A stretch of 64,000 nt of DNA from Brevibacterium antiquum CNRZ 918 (GCF_900169145.1 NZ_FXZD01000001.1:248001-312000); one strand, 5' to 3'; counted from the first letter of the stretch, positions 37,109 through 46,598 are shown. The notes: a model not told the origin generated them from the sequence alone. Numbers and translations are program-made.

Positions 37109-38929
37109 GTGTTTGCTCCCACTCTGCGACAGCGGGCTCGTCCCTGGCTGTGGTACGCGCTTCTGCTGACCGTTGTCAGCATCTGTGTGTTCGGGCAGGT
37201 CGCTGCCGATCCCGGTGGACAGGTCGTCGCAAGCAATGACGACTCATCGCTGTTCATCTGGTGGCTCGGACATGCGGCCGAGCTGCTCGGCTCACAGCTC
37301 GGCTTGGGAAACGACGCAGCTCAGAGCGGAACCGCGGACGGCTACCTCTACACGGAGGCGATGAACACTCTCCACGGGGGAGTCAACGGCGCTTGGAACA
37401 CCTCCCTGGCCGGACTGGGGCTGATCTTAGCGCCCATCACCTGGGCAGCGGGACCCGTCGTCAGCTACAACCTGCTCATCATCTCCATCCCTGTCCTCGT
37501 GAGTCTGGCGACCGCGGCGCTGTTCTCACGGTTCCTCACCCACGTCCCCGCCTTCGTCGCGGCCGGCGGTGTCGGCTTCTCCAGCTACGTCATCGCACAG
37601 GCCTCCGGCCATCCCAACCTCGCCTTCGCCGTCGCCCCGCCACTGGTGGCGCTGATCATCATCAAACTGGTCCTGCGGGCTCCGCAGACGGGCTTCGCCA
37701 GCCGTGAGTTCTGGGCGCTGAGCCTCGGACTCGGCGCCGTCCTCGGCTTCCAGTTCTACGTCTCCACCGAGGTGCTCGCCGGAACCTTCATCGCGGCACT
37801 GTGTCTGCTCATCTCCATCGCCGTCTTCGGCCGAAGAGCGTGGACCCTGGCCGGTTGGCTGCGGTTAGGGCTTGGTGGTGTGATCGGCTCTGCCCTTGCA
37901 CTGCTGCTCGCGATTCCCCTGCTGCTGACCATGCGCGGCCCGAACGCCCCCACAGGCGCAATCAGACCCCATGGGGTGTGGAACACCGACCTGCTCGACC
38001 CCATCATCCCCGCAGGCCCGACGCTGCTCGGGTCCGGATCATCGCCGATCCCGCGCGTCATGGACATCGATTCCGCCGAGCTCGGAGCCTATGTCGGCAT
38101 TCCCGCGCTCATCGCCGCCGTCATCATCGTCATCTGCCTGATCCGCAGTCGAAGGTATAAGACGATCCTGGCCATCGCCTCGGCGACGGGGTTCGTGGTC
38201 TTCGTCCTTTCACTGGGCTCACCCGTCCTCCTCAACGGGACGGTCGTATCCGGGGTCGGTCCCTTCGCGCTGATCGAAGCGATCCCCGTGCTCAACAACA
38301 TTCTGCCCATGCGCCTGGTCCTGCATTCGACGATCGCCCTGTTCGCGATCCTCGGCTGCGGGCTGCAATGGGCCCTGGAGAATATCCGAAGGCGCCGAGC
38401 CCAGGCGCTGCTGGGACTGCTCGTCATCTCCGCGGTGGTCGTGGTCCCCGGGGTGCAGACCTCGCGAGAGGTCTACGTGCCGGACTTCTACACCGAGTCC
38501 ATCACCGAGGTGGTCCCCGCCGGGTCCGTGGTCAAGACCGTGCCGCGCCCCCTGGCCTGGGCCGAACCGCATGCCGATGAGGCCATGGTGTGGCAGGCCG
38601 TGAGCGGCTTTCACTACCGGGAGACCGGCGGGTACTTCATCGGCTCGAGCCCGGAGTCGGACGTCACCTATGCGGCCCCCGAAGACGCTCTCGACGGGCT
38701 GCTGCACGACTCGGTGTTCTCTGGCGCACCCTTCCCGGATCCTGACAGCAGTGAAGTTGACGCAGTAGTTGATGAGCTGCGCAACTCGGGCGTCGACTAT
38801 GTGGTCCTTGCCCCGGAGGCGCCGCTTCTGCCCGGCGAACCGGGAGAATACGAGCACTTTCTCGATGCCAGCCTCGGCAAACCGTCCTTCGCCGACGAAG
38901 AGGTTCTGGTCTATCCGCTGAATCGCTAG
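37109..38929 (+). CDS. Large polytopic membrane protein, GT-C-like, unknown function
   Basis: About 606 residues with 10 or more transmembrane helices in the first 460 and a soluble C-terminal domain of about 145 residues. After the first helix comes a periplasmic loop with VVASNDDSSLFIWWLGHAAE, an acidic pair after the first helix as in lipid-linked sugar transferases of the GT-C fold. The family assignment is weak. The start is uncertain: GTG at 37109 falls right after the rpsA terminator stem and has no clear Shine-Dalgarno sequence, while the frame stays open back into rpsA (36911). Ends 47 bases before coaE. Confidence 0.65.
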   Translation: MFAPTLRQRARPWLWYALLLTVVSICVFGQVAADPGGQVVASNDDSSLFIWWLGHAAELLGSQLGLGNDAAQSGTADGYLYTEAMNTLHGGVNGAWNTSLAGLGLILAPITWAAGPVVSYNLLIISIPVLVSLATAALFSRFLTHVPAFVAAGGVGFSSYVIAQASGHPNLAFAVAPPLVALIIIKLVLRAPQTGFASREFWALSLGLGAVLGFQFYVSTEVLAGTFIAALCLLISIAVFGRRAWTLAGWLRLGLGGVIGSALALLLAIPLLLTMRGPNAPTGAIRPHGVWNTDLLDPIIPAGPTLLGSGSSPIPRVMDIDSAELGAYVGIPALIAAVIIVICLIRSRRYKTILAIASATGFVVFVLSLGSPVLLNGTVVSGVGPFALIEAIPVLNNILPMRLVLHSTIALFAILGCGLQWALENIRRRRAQALLGLLVISAVVVVPGVQTSREVYVPDFYTESITEVVPAGSVVKTVPRPLAWAEPHADEAMVWQAVSGFHYRETGGYFIGSSPESDVTYAAPEDALDGLLHDSVFSGAPFPDPDSSEVDAVVDELRNSGVDYVVLAPEAPLLPGEPGEYEHFLDASLGKPSFADEEVLVYPLNR

Positions 38930-38964
38930 TCTCACGTCATATCGCACAGGTCACCTGATATGGC

Positions 38965-38970
38965 TAGGCT
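38965..38970 (+). promoter_or_regulatory. Probable -10 box for leaderless coaE mRNA
   Basis: TAGGCT ends 7 bases before the coaE ATG, so the A of ATG would be the first base of the mRNA. No Shine-Dalgarno sequence. Confidence 0.55.
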
Positions 38971-38976
38971 GAGCTC

Positions 38977-40137
38977 ATGTTGAAAATAGGTCTCACCGGA
39001 GGAATCGGTGCCGGGAAGTCAACCGTCTCCGAGATCCTCGCCGGCTACGGTGCAGTGATCATCGATGCCGACAAGATCGCACGGGAAGTCGTCGCGGCGG
39101 GGGAGCCTCTGCTCGACGACCTTGCCGAGAGATTCGGTGAGGACGTCATCGCCGCCGACGGTGCACTCGACCGGGCGCAGCTGGCAGCCGCGGCTTTCGC
39201 TGATGAAGAGTCGACCGCGGCACTGAACGCACTCATGCATCCCGCGATCCGCGACCGCACCACTGAGCACTTCGCCAGGCATTCCGGCGCCGGGGTGGTC
39301 GTCCACGATGTACCGCTGCTTGTCGAGAACGCGATGACCCCCGCCTATCACCTCAATCTCCTCGTCGACGTTCCGGCCGAACTGCGACTGGAACGGCTGA
39401 TGAGTGCCAGAGGTATGACCCGCGACGATGCCGAATCGCGCATCGCCCGGCAGGCCAGCGACGAACAGCGATACGCGGTCTGCGACGTGATCATCGACAA
39501 CGCAGGGGCGGTCAGTGCGACGCAGGATCGAGTTGCTGACCTCGTTGAAGACCGAATTCTTCCGTTTGCGGCGAATCTGGAAGCTCGACGTCGTGCGGAA
39601 AGAGGGGCAGTCGAACTCCTCGACCCTGCTGGTCAGGACTGGCCGATGCAGGCACAGCGGATCATCGCCAAGCTGCATCACGGCATCGGCAGACAGTTCC
39701 GCCTCGACCACATCGGATCGACAGCAGTCCCGGGCCTGGCGGCGAAGAACGTCATCGATCTGCAGCTGCTCGTACCCGATCTCGACACCGCACGTGAACT
39801 GTCTGTCCAACTGGCGGACCTGGGATATCCGGGCAGTGACGGTGTCGACAACCTCGGTGAGGGACAGCTGGAGTCCAAACGATTCCACGCGAACTCGGAC
39901 CCGGGCCAAGCCGTCAACCTCCATGTCCGGGCCGAGGATTCCGTCGGTGCCGTCTTCGCGCGGGGCTTCGTTGAACTGCTGTGCACCGACGCCGCTGAAC
40001 GTGCGAGGTACGCACAGTTGAAGCGAGCTCTGGCGGATGAGCACGCCGGCGCTGCGCAGTCCGACATGTATGCGCAAGCAAAGGAATCGTACTTCCTCAC
40101 GATGCGCCGACGACTCGTCCCAGCAAGCTTCGGCTGA
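38977..40137 (+). CDS. coaE: Dephospho-CoA kinase fused to GrpB/UPF0157 domain
   Basis: Final step of CoA synthesis, phosphorylating dephospho-CoA. The 386-residue protein is double the size of a simple CoaE. Residues 1 to about 200 are the kinase: P-loop IGLTGGIGAGKST (4-16), IDADKIAREVV, HDVPLLVENAM and ARGMTRDDAESRIARQ. From about 210 a GrpB-family nucleotidyltransferase-like domain follows (FRLDHIGSTAVPGLAAKNVIDLQLLV). The same fusion is known in mycobacteria; the role of the GrpB part is unclear. Together with coaBC at 852, two CoA genes lie in this window. Confidence 0.94.
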   Translation: MLKIGLTGGIGAGKSTVSEILAGYGAVIIDADKIAREVVAAGEPLLDDLAERFGEDVIAADGALDRAQLAAAAFADEESTAALNALMHPAIRDRTTEHFARHSGAGVVVHDVPLLVENAMTPAYHLNLLVDVPAELRLERLMSARGMTRDDAESRIARQASDEQRYAVCDVIIDNAGAVSATQDRVADLVEDRILPFAANLEARRRAERGAVELLDPAGQDWPMQAQRIIAKLHHGIGRQFRLDHIGSTAVPGLAAKNVIDLQLLVPDLDTARELSVQLADLGYPGSDGVDNLGEGQLESKRFHANSDPGQAVNLHVRAEDSVGAVFARGFVELLCTDAAERARYAQLKRALADEHAGAAQSDMYAQAKESYFLTMRRRLVPASFG

Positions 40138-40190
40138 ACAGTGCACGCCGGAGTATCATCCCGACTGTCCGCTGTGTCATGGGCGAGGGT

Positions 40191-40196
40191 TAGTGT
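40191..40196 (+). promoter_or_regulatory. Probable -10 box for leaderless uvrB mRNA
   Basis: TAGTGT ends 7 bases before the uvrB ATG at 40203. No Shine-Dalgarno sequence and no obvious LexA box (GAACnnnnGTTC type) in the 65-base gap. Confidence 0.45.
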
Positions 40197-40202
40197 TGGA
40201 CC

Positions 40203-42335
40203 ATGAGCTCAGAACGTCCCCTGCCAGCAATCGGCCACAGGCCGGATGTCACGCGCACAGTCGCCCCGTTCGAAGTCATCTCCGAATACTCTCCATCCGG
40301 TGATCAGCCCACCGCGATCACCGAGATCTCGGAACGCCTCGACCAGGGAGAGCGGGACATCGTCTTGCTGGGCGCCACCGGTACGGGCAAGTCGGCGACC
40401 ACGGCTTGGCTGATTGAGCAGGTTCAGCGACCGACCCTGATCATGGCGCCGAATAAGACGTTGGCCGCGCAGCTGGCCAACGAGTTCCGGCAGCTGCTGC
40501 CCAACAACGCGGTCGAATACTTCGTCTCCTACTACGACTACTACCAGCCCGAAGCCTACGTCCCGCAGACTGACACCTTCATCGAGAAGGATTCATCTGT
40601 CAACGATGAGGTCGAACGTCTGCGCCACTCCGCGACGAACTCCCTGCTGACCCGCCGTGATGTCGTCGTCGTCTCGACCGTGTCCTGCATCTACGGTCTG
40701 GGCACACCGGAAGAGTACGTCGACCGGATGGTGACCTTGAAGCGCGGCGAACAGTGCGACCGCGACGAACTCCTCAAACGCTTCGTGTCGATGCAGTACG
40801 CCCGCAACGATATGGCATTCACCCGTGGCACCTTCCGCGTCAGGGGCGACACTGTCGAGATCATCCCGCAGTATGAGGAATTGGCCCTGCGGATCGAGTT
40901 CTTCGGCGACGAGATCGAAACTCTCCAGACACTGCATCCTCTGACAGGCGAGATCGTCCGCGAAGAGGAGACGATCCATGTCTTCCCGGCTTCGCACTAT
41001 GTCGCCGGAGAGAACCGGATGGGGCGAGCCGTCAGCGAGATCGAGAACGAGCTGCAGACGCGGTTGAGCGAATTCGAATCGCAGAACAAACTCCTCGAGG
41101 CCCAGCGTCTGAAGATGCGCACCACCTACGATCTCGAGATGATGGAGTCGATGGGCTTCACCTCCGGCATCGAGAACTATTCTCGACACATCGACGGACG
41201 TCCCGCGGGATCGGCACCGAACTGCCTGCTCGACTACTTCCCCGAGGACTTCCTCCTCGTCATCGACGAGTCCCACGTCACGGTCCCTCAGATCGGGGGA
41301 ATGTACGAAGGCGACATGTCCCGCAAACGCACACTGGTCGAACACGGATTCCGCCTCCCCAGTGCGATGGACAATCGGCCCCTGAAGTTCGATGAGTTCC
41401 GTGAACGCGTCGGACAGGCCGTCTATCTGTCGGCAACTCCCGGCAACTTCGAGCTGGGAAACGCGAACGGCTACGTCCAGCAGATCATCCGACCCACCGG
41501 TCTCGTCGACCCGGAGATCGTCGTCAAACCGACCAAGGGACAGATCGACGACCTGCTCGAGGAGATCAGAACTCGCGTCGACGCCCAGGAAAGGGTCCTG
41601 GTCACCACACTGACCAAGAAGATGGCCGAGGACCTCACGGATTACCTCCTCGAACACGATGTGCGAGTGCAGTACCTTCACTCAGACGTCGACACCCTGC
41701 GCCGAGTCGAACTTCTGACAGAGCTGAGGGCCGGCGAGTTCGATGTCCTCGTCGGAATCAACCTTCTCCGTGAGGGGCTCGACCTGCCCGAAGTCTCCCT
41801 TGTGGCCATCCTCGACGCCGACAAAGAGGGCTTCCTGCGCTCGGCCACCTCCCTGATCCAGACGATCGGTCGTGCGGCCCGCAACATCAACGGCCAAGTT
41901 CATATGTACGCCGACACCATCACGCGGTCCATGCGTGAGGCCATCGACGAGACCGACCGTCGACGTGAGATACAGGTTGCGCACAACAAGGAACATGGAA
42001 TCGACCCCACACCGCTGGTCAAGAAGATCGCCGACATCACCGAACGGCTGCAGCGAGAAGATGCGGACACGCGAGAGCTCCTCACCGAGTTCGACTACGG
42101 CAAGGGCAAAAGGGGATACAACTCCACGCTCACCGACGAACAGCGTCAGGCCGCAGGCAAAGCCGGTTCCCTGCGTCCACCGGCAGCCGATCTGACCGAG
42201 CTCATCGAATCCCTGACGTCCCAGATGCACACGGCCGCAGCGGAGCTGCAGTTCGAGCTCGCCGCCCGGCTGAGGGACGAACTCTCGGACCTCAAGAAGG
42301 AACTGCGGCAGATGAAGCAGGCCGGGCACGCCTGA
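40203..42335 (+). CDS. uvrB: UvrABC excinuclease subunit B
   Basis: Damage-verifying helicase-like subunit of nucleotide excision repair, 710 aa. Walker A GATGTGKS is at residues 57-64. The beta-hairpin segment [22 protein letters not shown] box [17 protein letters not shown], and motif VI region [21 protein letters not shown] are intact. The C-terminal UVR motif ([21 protein letters not shown]) binds UvrC. The partners uvrA and uvrC follow at 46602 and 49465. A short Ser/Pro-rich leader (about 20 residues) precedes the conserved domain. Confidence 0.97.
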   Translation: MSSERPLPAIGHRPDVTRTVAPFEVISEYSPSGDQPTAITEISERLDQGERDIVLLGATGTGKSATTAWLIEQVQRPTLIMAPNKTLAAQLANEFRQLLPNNAVEYFVSYYDYYQPEAYVPQTDTFIEKDSSVNDEVERLRHSATNSLLTRRDVVVVSTVSCIYGLGTPEEYVDRMVTLKRGEQCDRDELLKRFVSMQYARNDMAFTRGTFRVRGDTVEIIPQYEELALRIEFFGDEIETLQTLHPLTGEIVREEETIHVFPASHYVAGENRMGRAVSEIENELQTRLSEFESQNKLLEAQRLKMRTTYDLEMMESMGFTSGIENYSRHIDGRPAGSAPNCLLDYFPEDFLLVIDESHVTVPQIGGMYEGDMSRKRTLVEHGFRLPSAMDNRPLKFDEFRERVGQAVYLSATPGNFELGNANGYVQQIIRPTGLVDPEIVVKPTKGQIDDLLEEIRTRVDAQERVLVTTLTKKMAEDLTDYLLEHDVRVQYLHSDVDTLRRVELLTELRAGEFDVLVGINLLREGLDLPEVSLVAILDADKEGFLRSATSLIQTIGRAARNINGQVHMYADTITRSMREAIDETDRRREIQVAHNKEHGIDPTPLVKKIADITERLQREDADTRELLTEFDYGKGKRGYNSTLTDEQRQAAGKAGSLRPPAADLTELIESLTSQMHTAAAELQFELAARLRDELSDLKKELRQMKQAGHA

Positions 42336-42372
42336 TTCGACCCGAGTGCGAGTGCGCTGGCATCCGCCCGAC

Positions 42373-42378
42373 TATACT
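42373..42378 (+). promoter_or_regulatory. Probable -10 box for the riboswitch-terC transcript
   Basis: TATACT ends 8 bases before the first base of the predicted riboswitch, exactly where a transcription start is needed. No good -35. Confidence 0.55.
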
Positions 42379-42385
42379 GGTGAGG

Positions 42386-42506
42386 CTGGCGAAAGGGAGT
42401 ATCCCGTCCATCCGTGCTCGTCACCACGATCCCTCAGAGGGTCCGGACACGGAGCGCACGCCGCCACTGTTTCAGTGGTCATAAGCGTGGGAGAGACTTT
42501 CGGCAC
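42386..42506 (+). promoter_or_regulatory. yybP-ykoY manganese riboswitch
   Basis: The conserved core elements appear in order: GCGAAAGGGAGTATCC on the 5' side, CTCGTCACCACG in the middle and GGGAGAGACTTTCGGCAC on the 3' side. P1 can form from CGAAAG (42390-42395) and CTTTCG (42497-42502). The long variable arm between contains an internal GCC-type helix (CCACTGTTTCAGTGG, 42474-42488). It lies directly upstream of a TerC-family gene, the classic partner of this riboswitch class, which senses Mn2+ and turns on efflux genes. Boundaries are good to a few bases. Confidence 0.85.
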
Positions 42507-42538
42507 GGGTACATCACCGACTCCTTTGAAAGGCATCC

Positions 42539-43600
42539 ATGGATATCCTGTCCTCCGCCCTCGCCGCAGGCGGTCAAAACGCAGCTGGGAGTGAGTCCGC
42601 CATCCCCGCGTGGTTCATGATCACATCAGGCATCGTCGTCGTTGCGATCCTCGTCTTCGATCTGCTCCTCGTCATCAAACGGCCACACACCCCGTCGATG
42701 AAGGAAGCGGGCATCTGGGTCGTCTTCTACGTCGGCCTCGCCATCGTCTTCGCCGGCGCGCTCTTCGCCATCGGAGACGCAACACACGGCAGTGAGTTCC
42801 TCACCGGCTGGCTGCTCGAATACTCGCTGAGCATCGACAACCTGTTCGTGTTCATCATCATTATGGGCAGCTTCTCGGTTCCGCGGAAGTATCAGCAGGA
42901 AGTCCTCATGGTGGGCATCATCATCGCCATTGTCTTCCGCGGCATCTTCATCCTGGCCGGTTCGGCGATCATCACCGCATTCGTCGAAGTCTTCTTCATC
43001 TTCGGCATCTTCCTCCTCATCGTCGCCTATCGACAGGCGTTCAGCGATGAGGATGAGGGCAATGGAGAGAACGGTCTCATCCGCTTCCTGCGCAAACGGA
43101 TCAACGTCGTCGACGAATACCACGGCAACAGCCTGCGTGTCACGATCGAGGACAAGAAGTACTGGACGCCCATGTTCATCGTCTTCATCGCGATCGGGTC
43201 CACGGACGTCATGTTCGCGCTCGACTCGATTCCGGCGATATTCGGCGTCACGCAGAATACGTTCCTGGTCTTCACCGCGAACGTCTTTGCGCTGATGGGG
43301 CTGCGCCAGCTCTACTTCCTGCTCGGCGGCCTCGTTGACAAGCTCGTCTACCTTCATTACGGTATTGCGGCGATCCTCGCCTTCATCGGCGTGAAACTCT
43401 TCATCCACGCTCTTCACGAATCGGACTGGGACTTCTTGTCCTGGGGCGCAACGATCCCCGAAGTGCCGACGTGGCTGTCGCTGAGCTTCATCGTTTTTGC
43501 TATGGCGGCAGCGACACTGGCCTCGTTGGCGAAGATGAAGAAGGACGGCATCCCCATTCGCAGCACCAGCGCCGAGAAGTCAGATGACTCGCAGGACTGA
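42539..43600 (+). CDS. TerC-family integral membrane protein, probable Mn2+ exporter
   Basis: 353 residues, about nine transmembrane helices. Family signatures are GWLLEYSLSIDNLFVFIIIM (acidic residue and Asn in helix three) and IAIGSTDVMFALDSIPAIFG, matching the metal-coordinating acidic pairs of TerC/Alx/YkoY proteins. Characterised riboswitch-linked relatives export manganese, sometimes loading secreted metalloenzymes. GAAAGG at 42528-42533 is the Shine-Dalgarno sequence for the ATG at 42539. The manganese riboswitch upstream supports this function. The C-terminal 25 residues are polar. Confidence 0.88.
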   Translation: MDILSSALAAGGQNAAGSESAIPAWFMITSGIVVVAILVFDLLLVIKRPHTPSMKEAGIWVVFYVGLAIVFAGALFAIGDATHGSEFLTGWLLEYSLSIDNLFVFIIIMGSFSVPRKYQQEVLMVGIIIAIVFRGIFILAGSAIITAFVEVFFIFGIFLLIVAYRQAFSDEDEGNGENGLIRFLRKRINVVDEYHGNSLRVTIEDKKYWTPMFIVFIAIGSTDVMFALDSIPAIFGVTQNTFLVFTANVFALMGLRQLYFLLGGLVDKLVYLHYGIAAILAFIGVKLFIHALHESDWDFLSWGATIPEVPTWLSLSFIVFAMAAATLASLAKMKKDGIPIRSTSAEKSDDSQD

Positions 43601-43630
43601 GTGATTGTCCCGGTCGGTCCAGATGTGACT

Positions 43631-43668
43631 GTGCGCGGGTGTCCTCCCGAATGGGGACACCCGCGCAC
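43631..43668. terminator. Bidirectional terminator between terC and the YciI gene
   Basis: GTGCGCGGGTGTCC at 43631-43644 and its exact reverse complement at 43655-43668 enclose a 10-base loop. It separates convergent genes. Confidence 0.8.
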
Positions 43669-43703
43669 GTGGGCCACGCGGCCTCAAGCCATTGCGAATA
43701 GAC

Positions 43704-43994
43704 TCAGGCGTGGGAGAACGGACCGAAGACTGGGGTCCACTCCCGAACGATCGTCTCGTCGATCACACCGATCGAAGCATAGGGATCGTTGGCCAAGTGA
43801 GCGTCGAGGTCCTTTCGGTCGGCGGCCTGCATCAACAGCAGACCTCCGGGAACCGGCTCGTTGTCCAGTGGTCCCGAAGCCAGAATGGTTCCGGCTTCGT
43901 ACAGATCGGCCTGCCACGCACGGTGGGCAGGTCGTGATTCCATCCGGGTGTCAGTATCTGGCCCATAGACGTAGTTGACAGCGAAAACCGGCAT
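43704..43994 (-). CDS. YciI-like protein
   Basis: Small ferredoxin-like protein of 96 aa. The family pattern is seen in PVFAVNYVYGPDTDTRMESR, RPAHRAWQADLYEAGTILAS, SGPLDNEPVPGGLLLMQA and ASIGVIDETIVREWTPVFG; the His in RPAHRAW matches the conserved active-site-like His of the YciI/YCII family. AGGAG sits just before the minus-strand ATG at 43992-43994. The frame continues upstream but shows no family sequence there. Biochemical role unknown. Confidence 0.8.
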   Translation of the reverse strand: MPVFAVNYVYGPDTDTRMESRPAHRAWQADLYEAGTILASGPLDNEPVPGGLLLMQAADRKDLDAHLANDPYASIGVIDETIVREWTPVFGPFSHA

Positions 43995-44060
43995 CTGAAA
44001 CTCCTGAGGTTCGATCAATAGGATGGACATCAGTCTAAACGGAAAGGTCTGTGCATAGTT

Positions 44061-46586
44061 GTGGTGAGATTGCAGGAGATCCCAGCGGAATTCGCTGATG
44101 AAGACGCAGTGTACGAGTCCTTCGGACACTACTGCGAAGAGCTGGGTATCGAACCGTACCCCGCTCAGGACGAAGCCATTCTCAACATTCTGGCTGGCGA
44201 CAACACGATCGTGGCCACTCCCACAGGTTCGGGCAAATCCCTGGTGGCACTGTTCGCTCTCTACCAATCATTCACCCGCGGGATCAGGGCCTACTACACG
44301 GCTCCGCTCAAGGCGCTGGTGAGCGAGAAGTTCTTCTCTCTCATCGACGCCTTCGGCCCGGAGAACGTCGGTATGATCACCGGTGATTCCACAGTCAACG
44401 GGGATGCACCGGTGATCTGTGCGACGGCTGAGATCCTGGCGAACCAGGCTCTGCGCGAAGGCGGCCTGGTCGACGCGGGCATGGTCGTCATGGACGAATT
44501 CCACTATGTCGCCGATCCCTCACGCGGATGGGCATGGCAGGTGCCTCTGCTCGAGATGCCACAGGCGCAGTTCGTGCTCATGTCGGCCACACTGGGTGAC
44601 ACGAGTGAAATCTGCCGCACCATGGAAGGCACCACTGGTCGCGACAGCTCCGTCGTCACCTCGGCGACCCGTCCGGTCCCGCTCGAATACGAGTACTCCA
44701 CCGAGACTCTCTCCGACACACTGCGCTCTCTGGTGCGCAACGACAAAGCCCCTGTCTACGTCGTGTCCTACTCCCAAGCGGGTGCCATCGATCTGGCCAC
44801 GGGCCTGCTGTCCGTCGACCTGGTGTCGAAGGAGCAGAAGGCCGCAGTCGCGGCAGCCATCAAGGGCTTCACCTTCGCGAAGGGATTCGGTCAGAGCCTG
44901 CGCAAGCTGCTCCTACACGGCGTCGGCGTCCACCACGCCGGCATGCTGCCCAAATATCGCAGGCTGGTCGAACAGCTCGCACTCAAGGGTCTGCTGTTGG
45001 TCATCTCAGGCACCGATACACTCGGCGTCGGCATCAACGTTCCCATCCGCTCTGTGCTGCTGACAGGGCTGACGAAATTCGACGGCCGGAGGATGCGCAA
45101 ACTCAGAGTCCGCGAATTCCAGCAACTGGCAGGCCGTGCGGGGCGCGCCGGGTTCGATACCCGTGGCTACGTCATCGCACAGGCACCGGAACATGTTGTG
45201 GAGAACATGCGAGCAGAGGCCAAGGCGGCCAATGCGGACAAGAAAAAGAAGAAAGTCAAGAAGAAATCCGCTCCGGCCGGGTTCGTGGGCTGGTCGGAGG
45301 AGACCTTCACTAAACTCATCGAATCCCAGGCCGAATCTCTGCGCTCTCACATGAGAATCGACCATTCGACGATCCTCAATCTCGTCGCCCGCCCGGGAGC
45401 GGGTGTGGCCACGATCAGCCATTTCATCGACAAAACACACGAGAGCCGGGAACGCCACCTCGACCTCAAGCTCACAGCTTTGAGCATCGGTCGCTCTCTC
45501 ATCAATGCCGGACTCATCGAAGCGAAGGGAGACGAACTGGTTCCGACCAGCGATCTGGGTCCCCAATTCGCCCTCAACCAGCCCTTGGCTCCCTTCGTTC
45601 TCGCCGGACTCGAGTTGCTCGATCCGGAGTCAGAGACCTATGCCCTCGATGTGGTCTCGCTCGTGGAATCCACCACACCAGTGCCCTTCCCCGTCCTCAA
45701 GGGCCAACTCGATCGGATCAAAAAAGACACCCTGGCCGAGCTCAAGGCAGACGGCCTCGAATATCCCGAACGGATGGCCATCCTTGACGAGATCGAAGGA
45801 CCGAAGCCGTTGGCCGACGTCCTCAATCCCGCCTTCGAGCACTTCATCGAGGCCCACCCCTGGCTACGAGCTGGGAACTTCGAACCGAAGTCGATAGTGC
45901 GCGACATGGTCGAACAGGCGATGGGCTTCACCCAGTTCGTCAGCTACTACAGTCTCACCCGGGTGGAGGGCAGCCTGCTGCGCTACCTCACCGATGTGTT
46001 CCGCGCGCTGACGCACAATGTGCCCGCCGACGACAGGACGGACGAGCTCTCGACCATCATCGAATGGTTGGGGGAGATGATCGCCCGGACAGACTCGTCC
46101 CTGCTCGACGAGTGGCGAACCCTGCAGGGGCTGTCCCCGACGGACTTCGCTGACGAAGAGCTGCCAGATCTCGATCGGAAGTTCTCAGAGAACGTGCGGG
46201 TCTTCACCGCCGAGGTCCGCAACGCCCTGTTCCACCGGGTGCTCCTGGCCGAACGCGCCGACTACGCGGAGCTGGGCCGTCTCGACGCCGACAGCGGCTT
46301 CGACTCCACAGCCTGGGAAGATGCGATCGAAGACTTCTACGAGGAGTACGGCGACCTCCTCACTGATGGGAAGGCCAGGGGCAAGGAATATATCTCGATC
46401 GAACCTGGTTCACAGATGTGGACCGTCCGGCAGACCTTGGCCGACCCTGATGACAACAGGGACTGGGCCATCGACGCCGAGGTGGACGTGCCTGCAAGTG
46501 ACGAAGCCGGAGACATCGTGCTCCGGATCCTCGCGGTCGGAGAGATCAGTGCCCGTCCCCATTCAACCAATGTCAGTGCCGAGTAA
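44061..46586 (+). CDS. DEAD/DEAH-box helicase with DUF3516 C-terminal domain
   Basis: Superfamily 2 helicase of the Ski2-like type, 841 aa. Walker A TPTGSGKS is at residues 53-60, the Walker B box is DEFH (VVMDEFHYVADPSRGW), motif III SATLGDTSE and motif VI QLAGRAGRAGFD are intact. A lysine run (ADKKKKKVKKKSAP) separates the helicase core from a long alpha-helical DUF3516 region (about residues 410-780) and a short C-terminal beta part. It is likely an RNA helicase, by similarity to Ski2-type proteins; its substrate is not known. The start is GTG at 44061 or 44064. Confidence 0.85.
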   Translation: MVRLQEIPAEFADEDAVYESFGHYCEELGIEPYPAQDEAILNILAGDNTIVATPTGSGKSLVALFALYQSFTRGIRAYYTAPLKALVSEKFFSLIDAFGPENVGMITGDSTVNGDAPVICATAEILANQALREGGLVDAGMVVMDEFHYVADPSRGWAWQVPLLEMPQAQFVLMSATLGDTSEICRTMEGTTGRDSSVVTSATRPVPLEYEYSTETLSDTLRSLVRNDKAPVYVVSYSQAGAIDLATGLLSVDLVSKEQKAAVAAAIKGFTFAKGFGQSLRKLLLHGVGVHHAGMLPKYRRLVEQLALKGLLLVISGTDTLGVGINVPIRSVLLTGLTKFDGRRMRKLRVREFQQLAGRAGRAGFDTRGYVIAQAPEHVVENMRAEAKAANADKKKKKVKKKSAPAGFVGWSEETFTKLIESQAESLRSHMRIDHSTILNLVARPGAGVATISHFIDKTHESRERHLDLKLTALSIGRSLINAGLIEAKGDELVPTSDLGPQFALNQPLAPFVLAGLELLDPESETYALDVVSLVESTTPVPFPVLKGQLDRIKKDTLAELKADGLEYPERMAILDEIEGPKPLADVLNPAFEHFIEAHPWLRAGNFEPKSIVRDMVEQAMGFTQFVSYYSLTRVEGSLLRYLTDVFRALTHNVPADDRTDELSTIIEWLGEMIARTDSSLLDEWRTLQGLSPTDFADEELPDLDRKFSENVRVFTAEVRNALFHRVLLAERADYAELGRLDADSGFDSTAWEDAIEDFYEEYGDLLTDGKARGKEYISIEPGSQMWTVRQTLADPDDNRDWAIDAEVDVPASDEAGDIVLRILAVGEISARPHSTNVSAE

Positions 46587-46592
46587 TACAGT
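46587..46592 (+). promoter_or_regulatory. Probable -10 box for leaderless uvrA mRNA
   Basis: TACAGT ends 7 bases before the GTG at 46599. This favours GTG 46599 over the ATG three bases later. Confidence 0.4.
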
Positions 46593-46598
46593 GGTCAG

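Noticed and set aside
40138..40202. SOS (LexA) box before uvrB
   Set aside because: I searched the gap for an actinobacterial GAAC/GTTC-type dyad and saw none; damage control of uvrB therefore cannot be claimed.
42346..42620. Short plus-strand reading frames over the terC leader
   Set aside because: They cover the manganese riboswitch, whose conserved RNA elements explain the sequence better.
43601..43978. 125-codon plus-strand reading frame after terC
   Set aside because: It runs through the bidirectional terminator and antisense to the YciI-like gene; composition is Arg/Pro/Ser-rich shadow coding with no family similarity.
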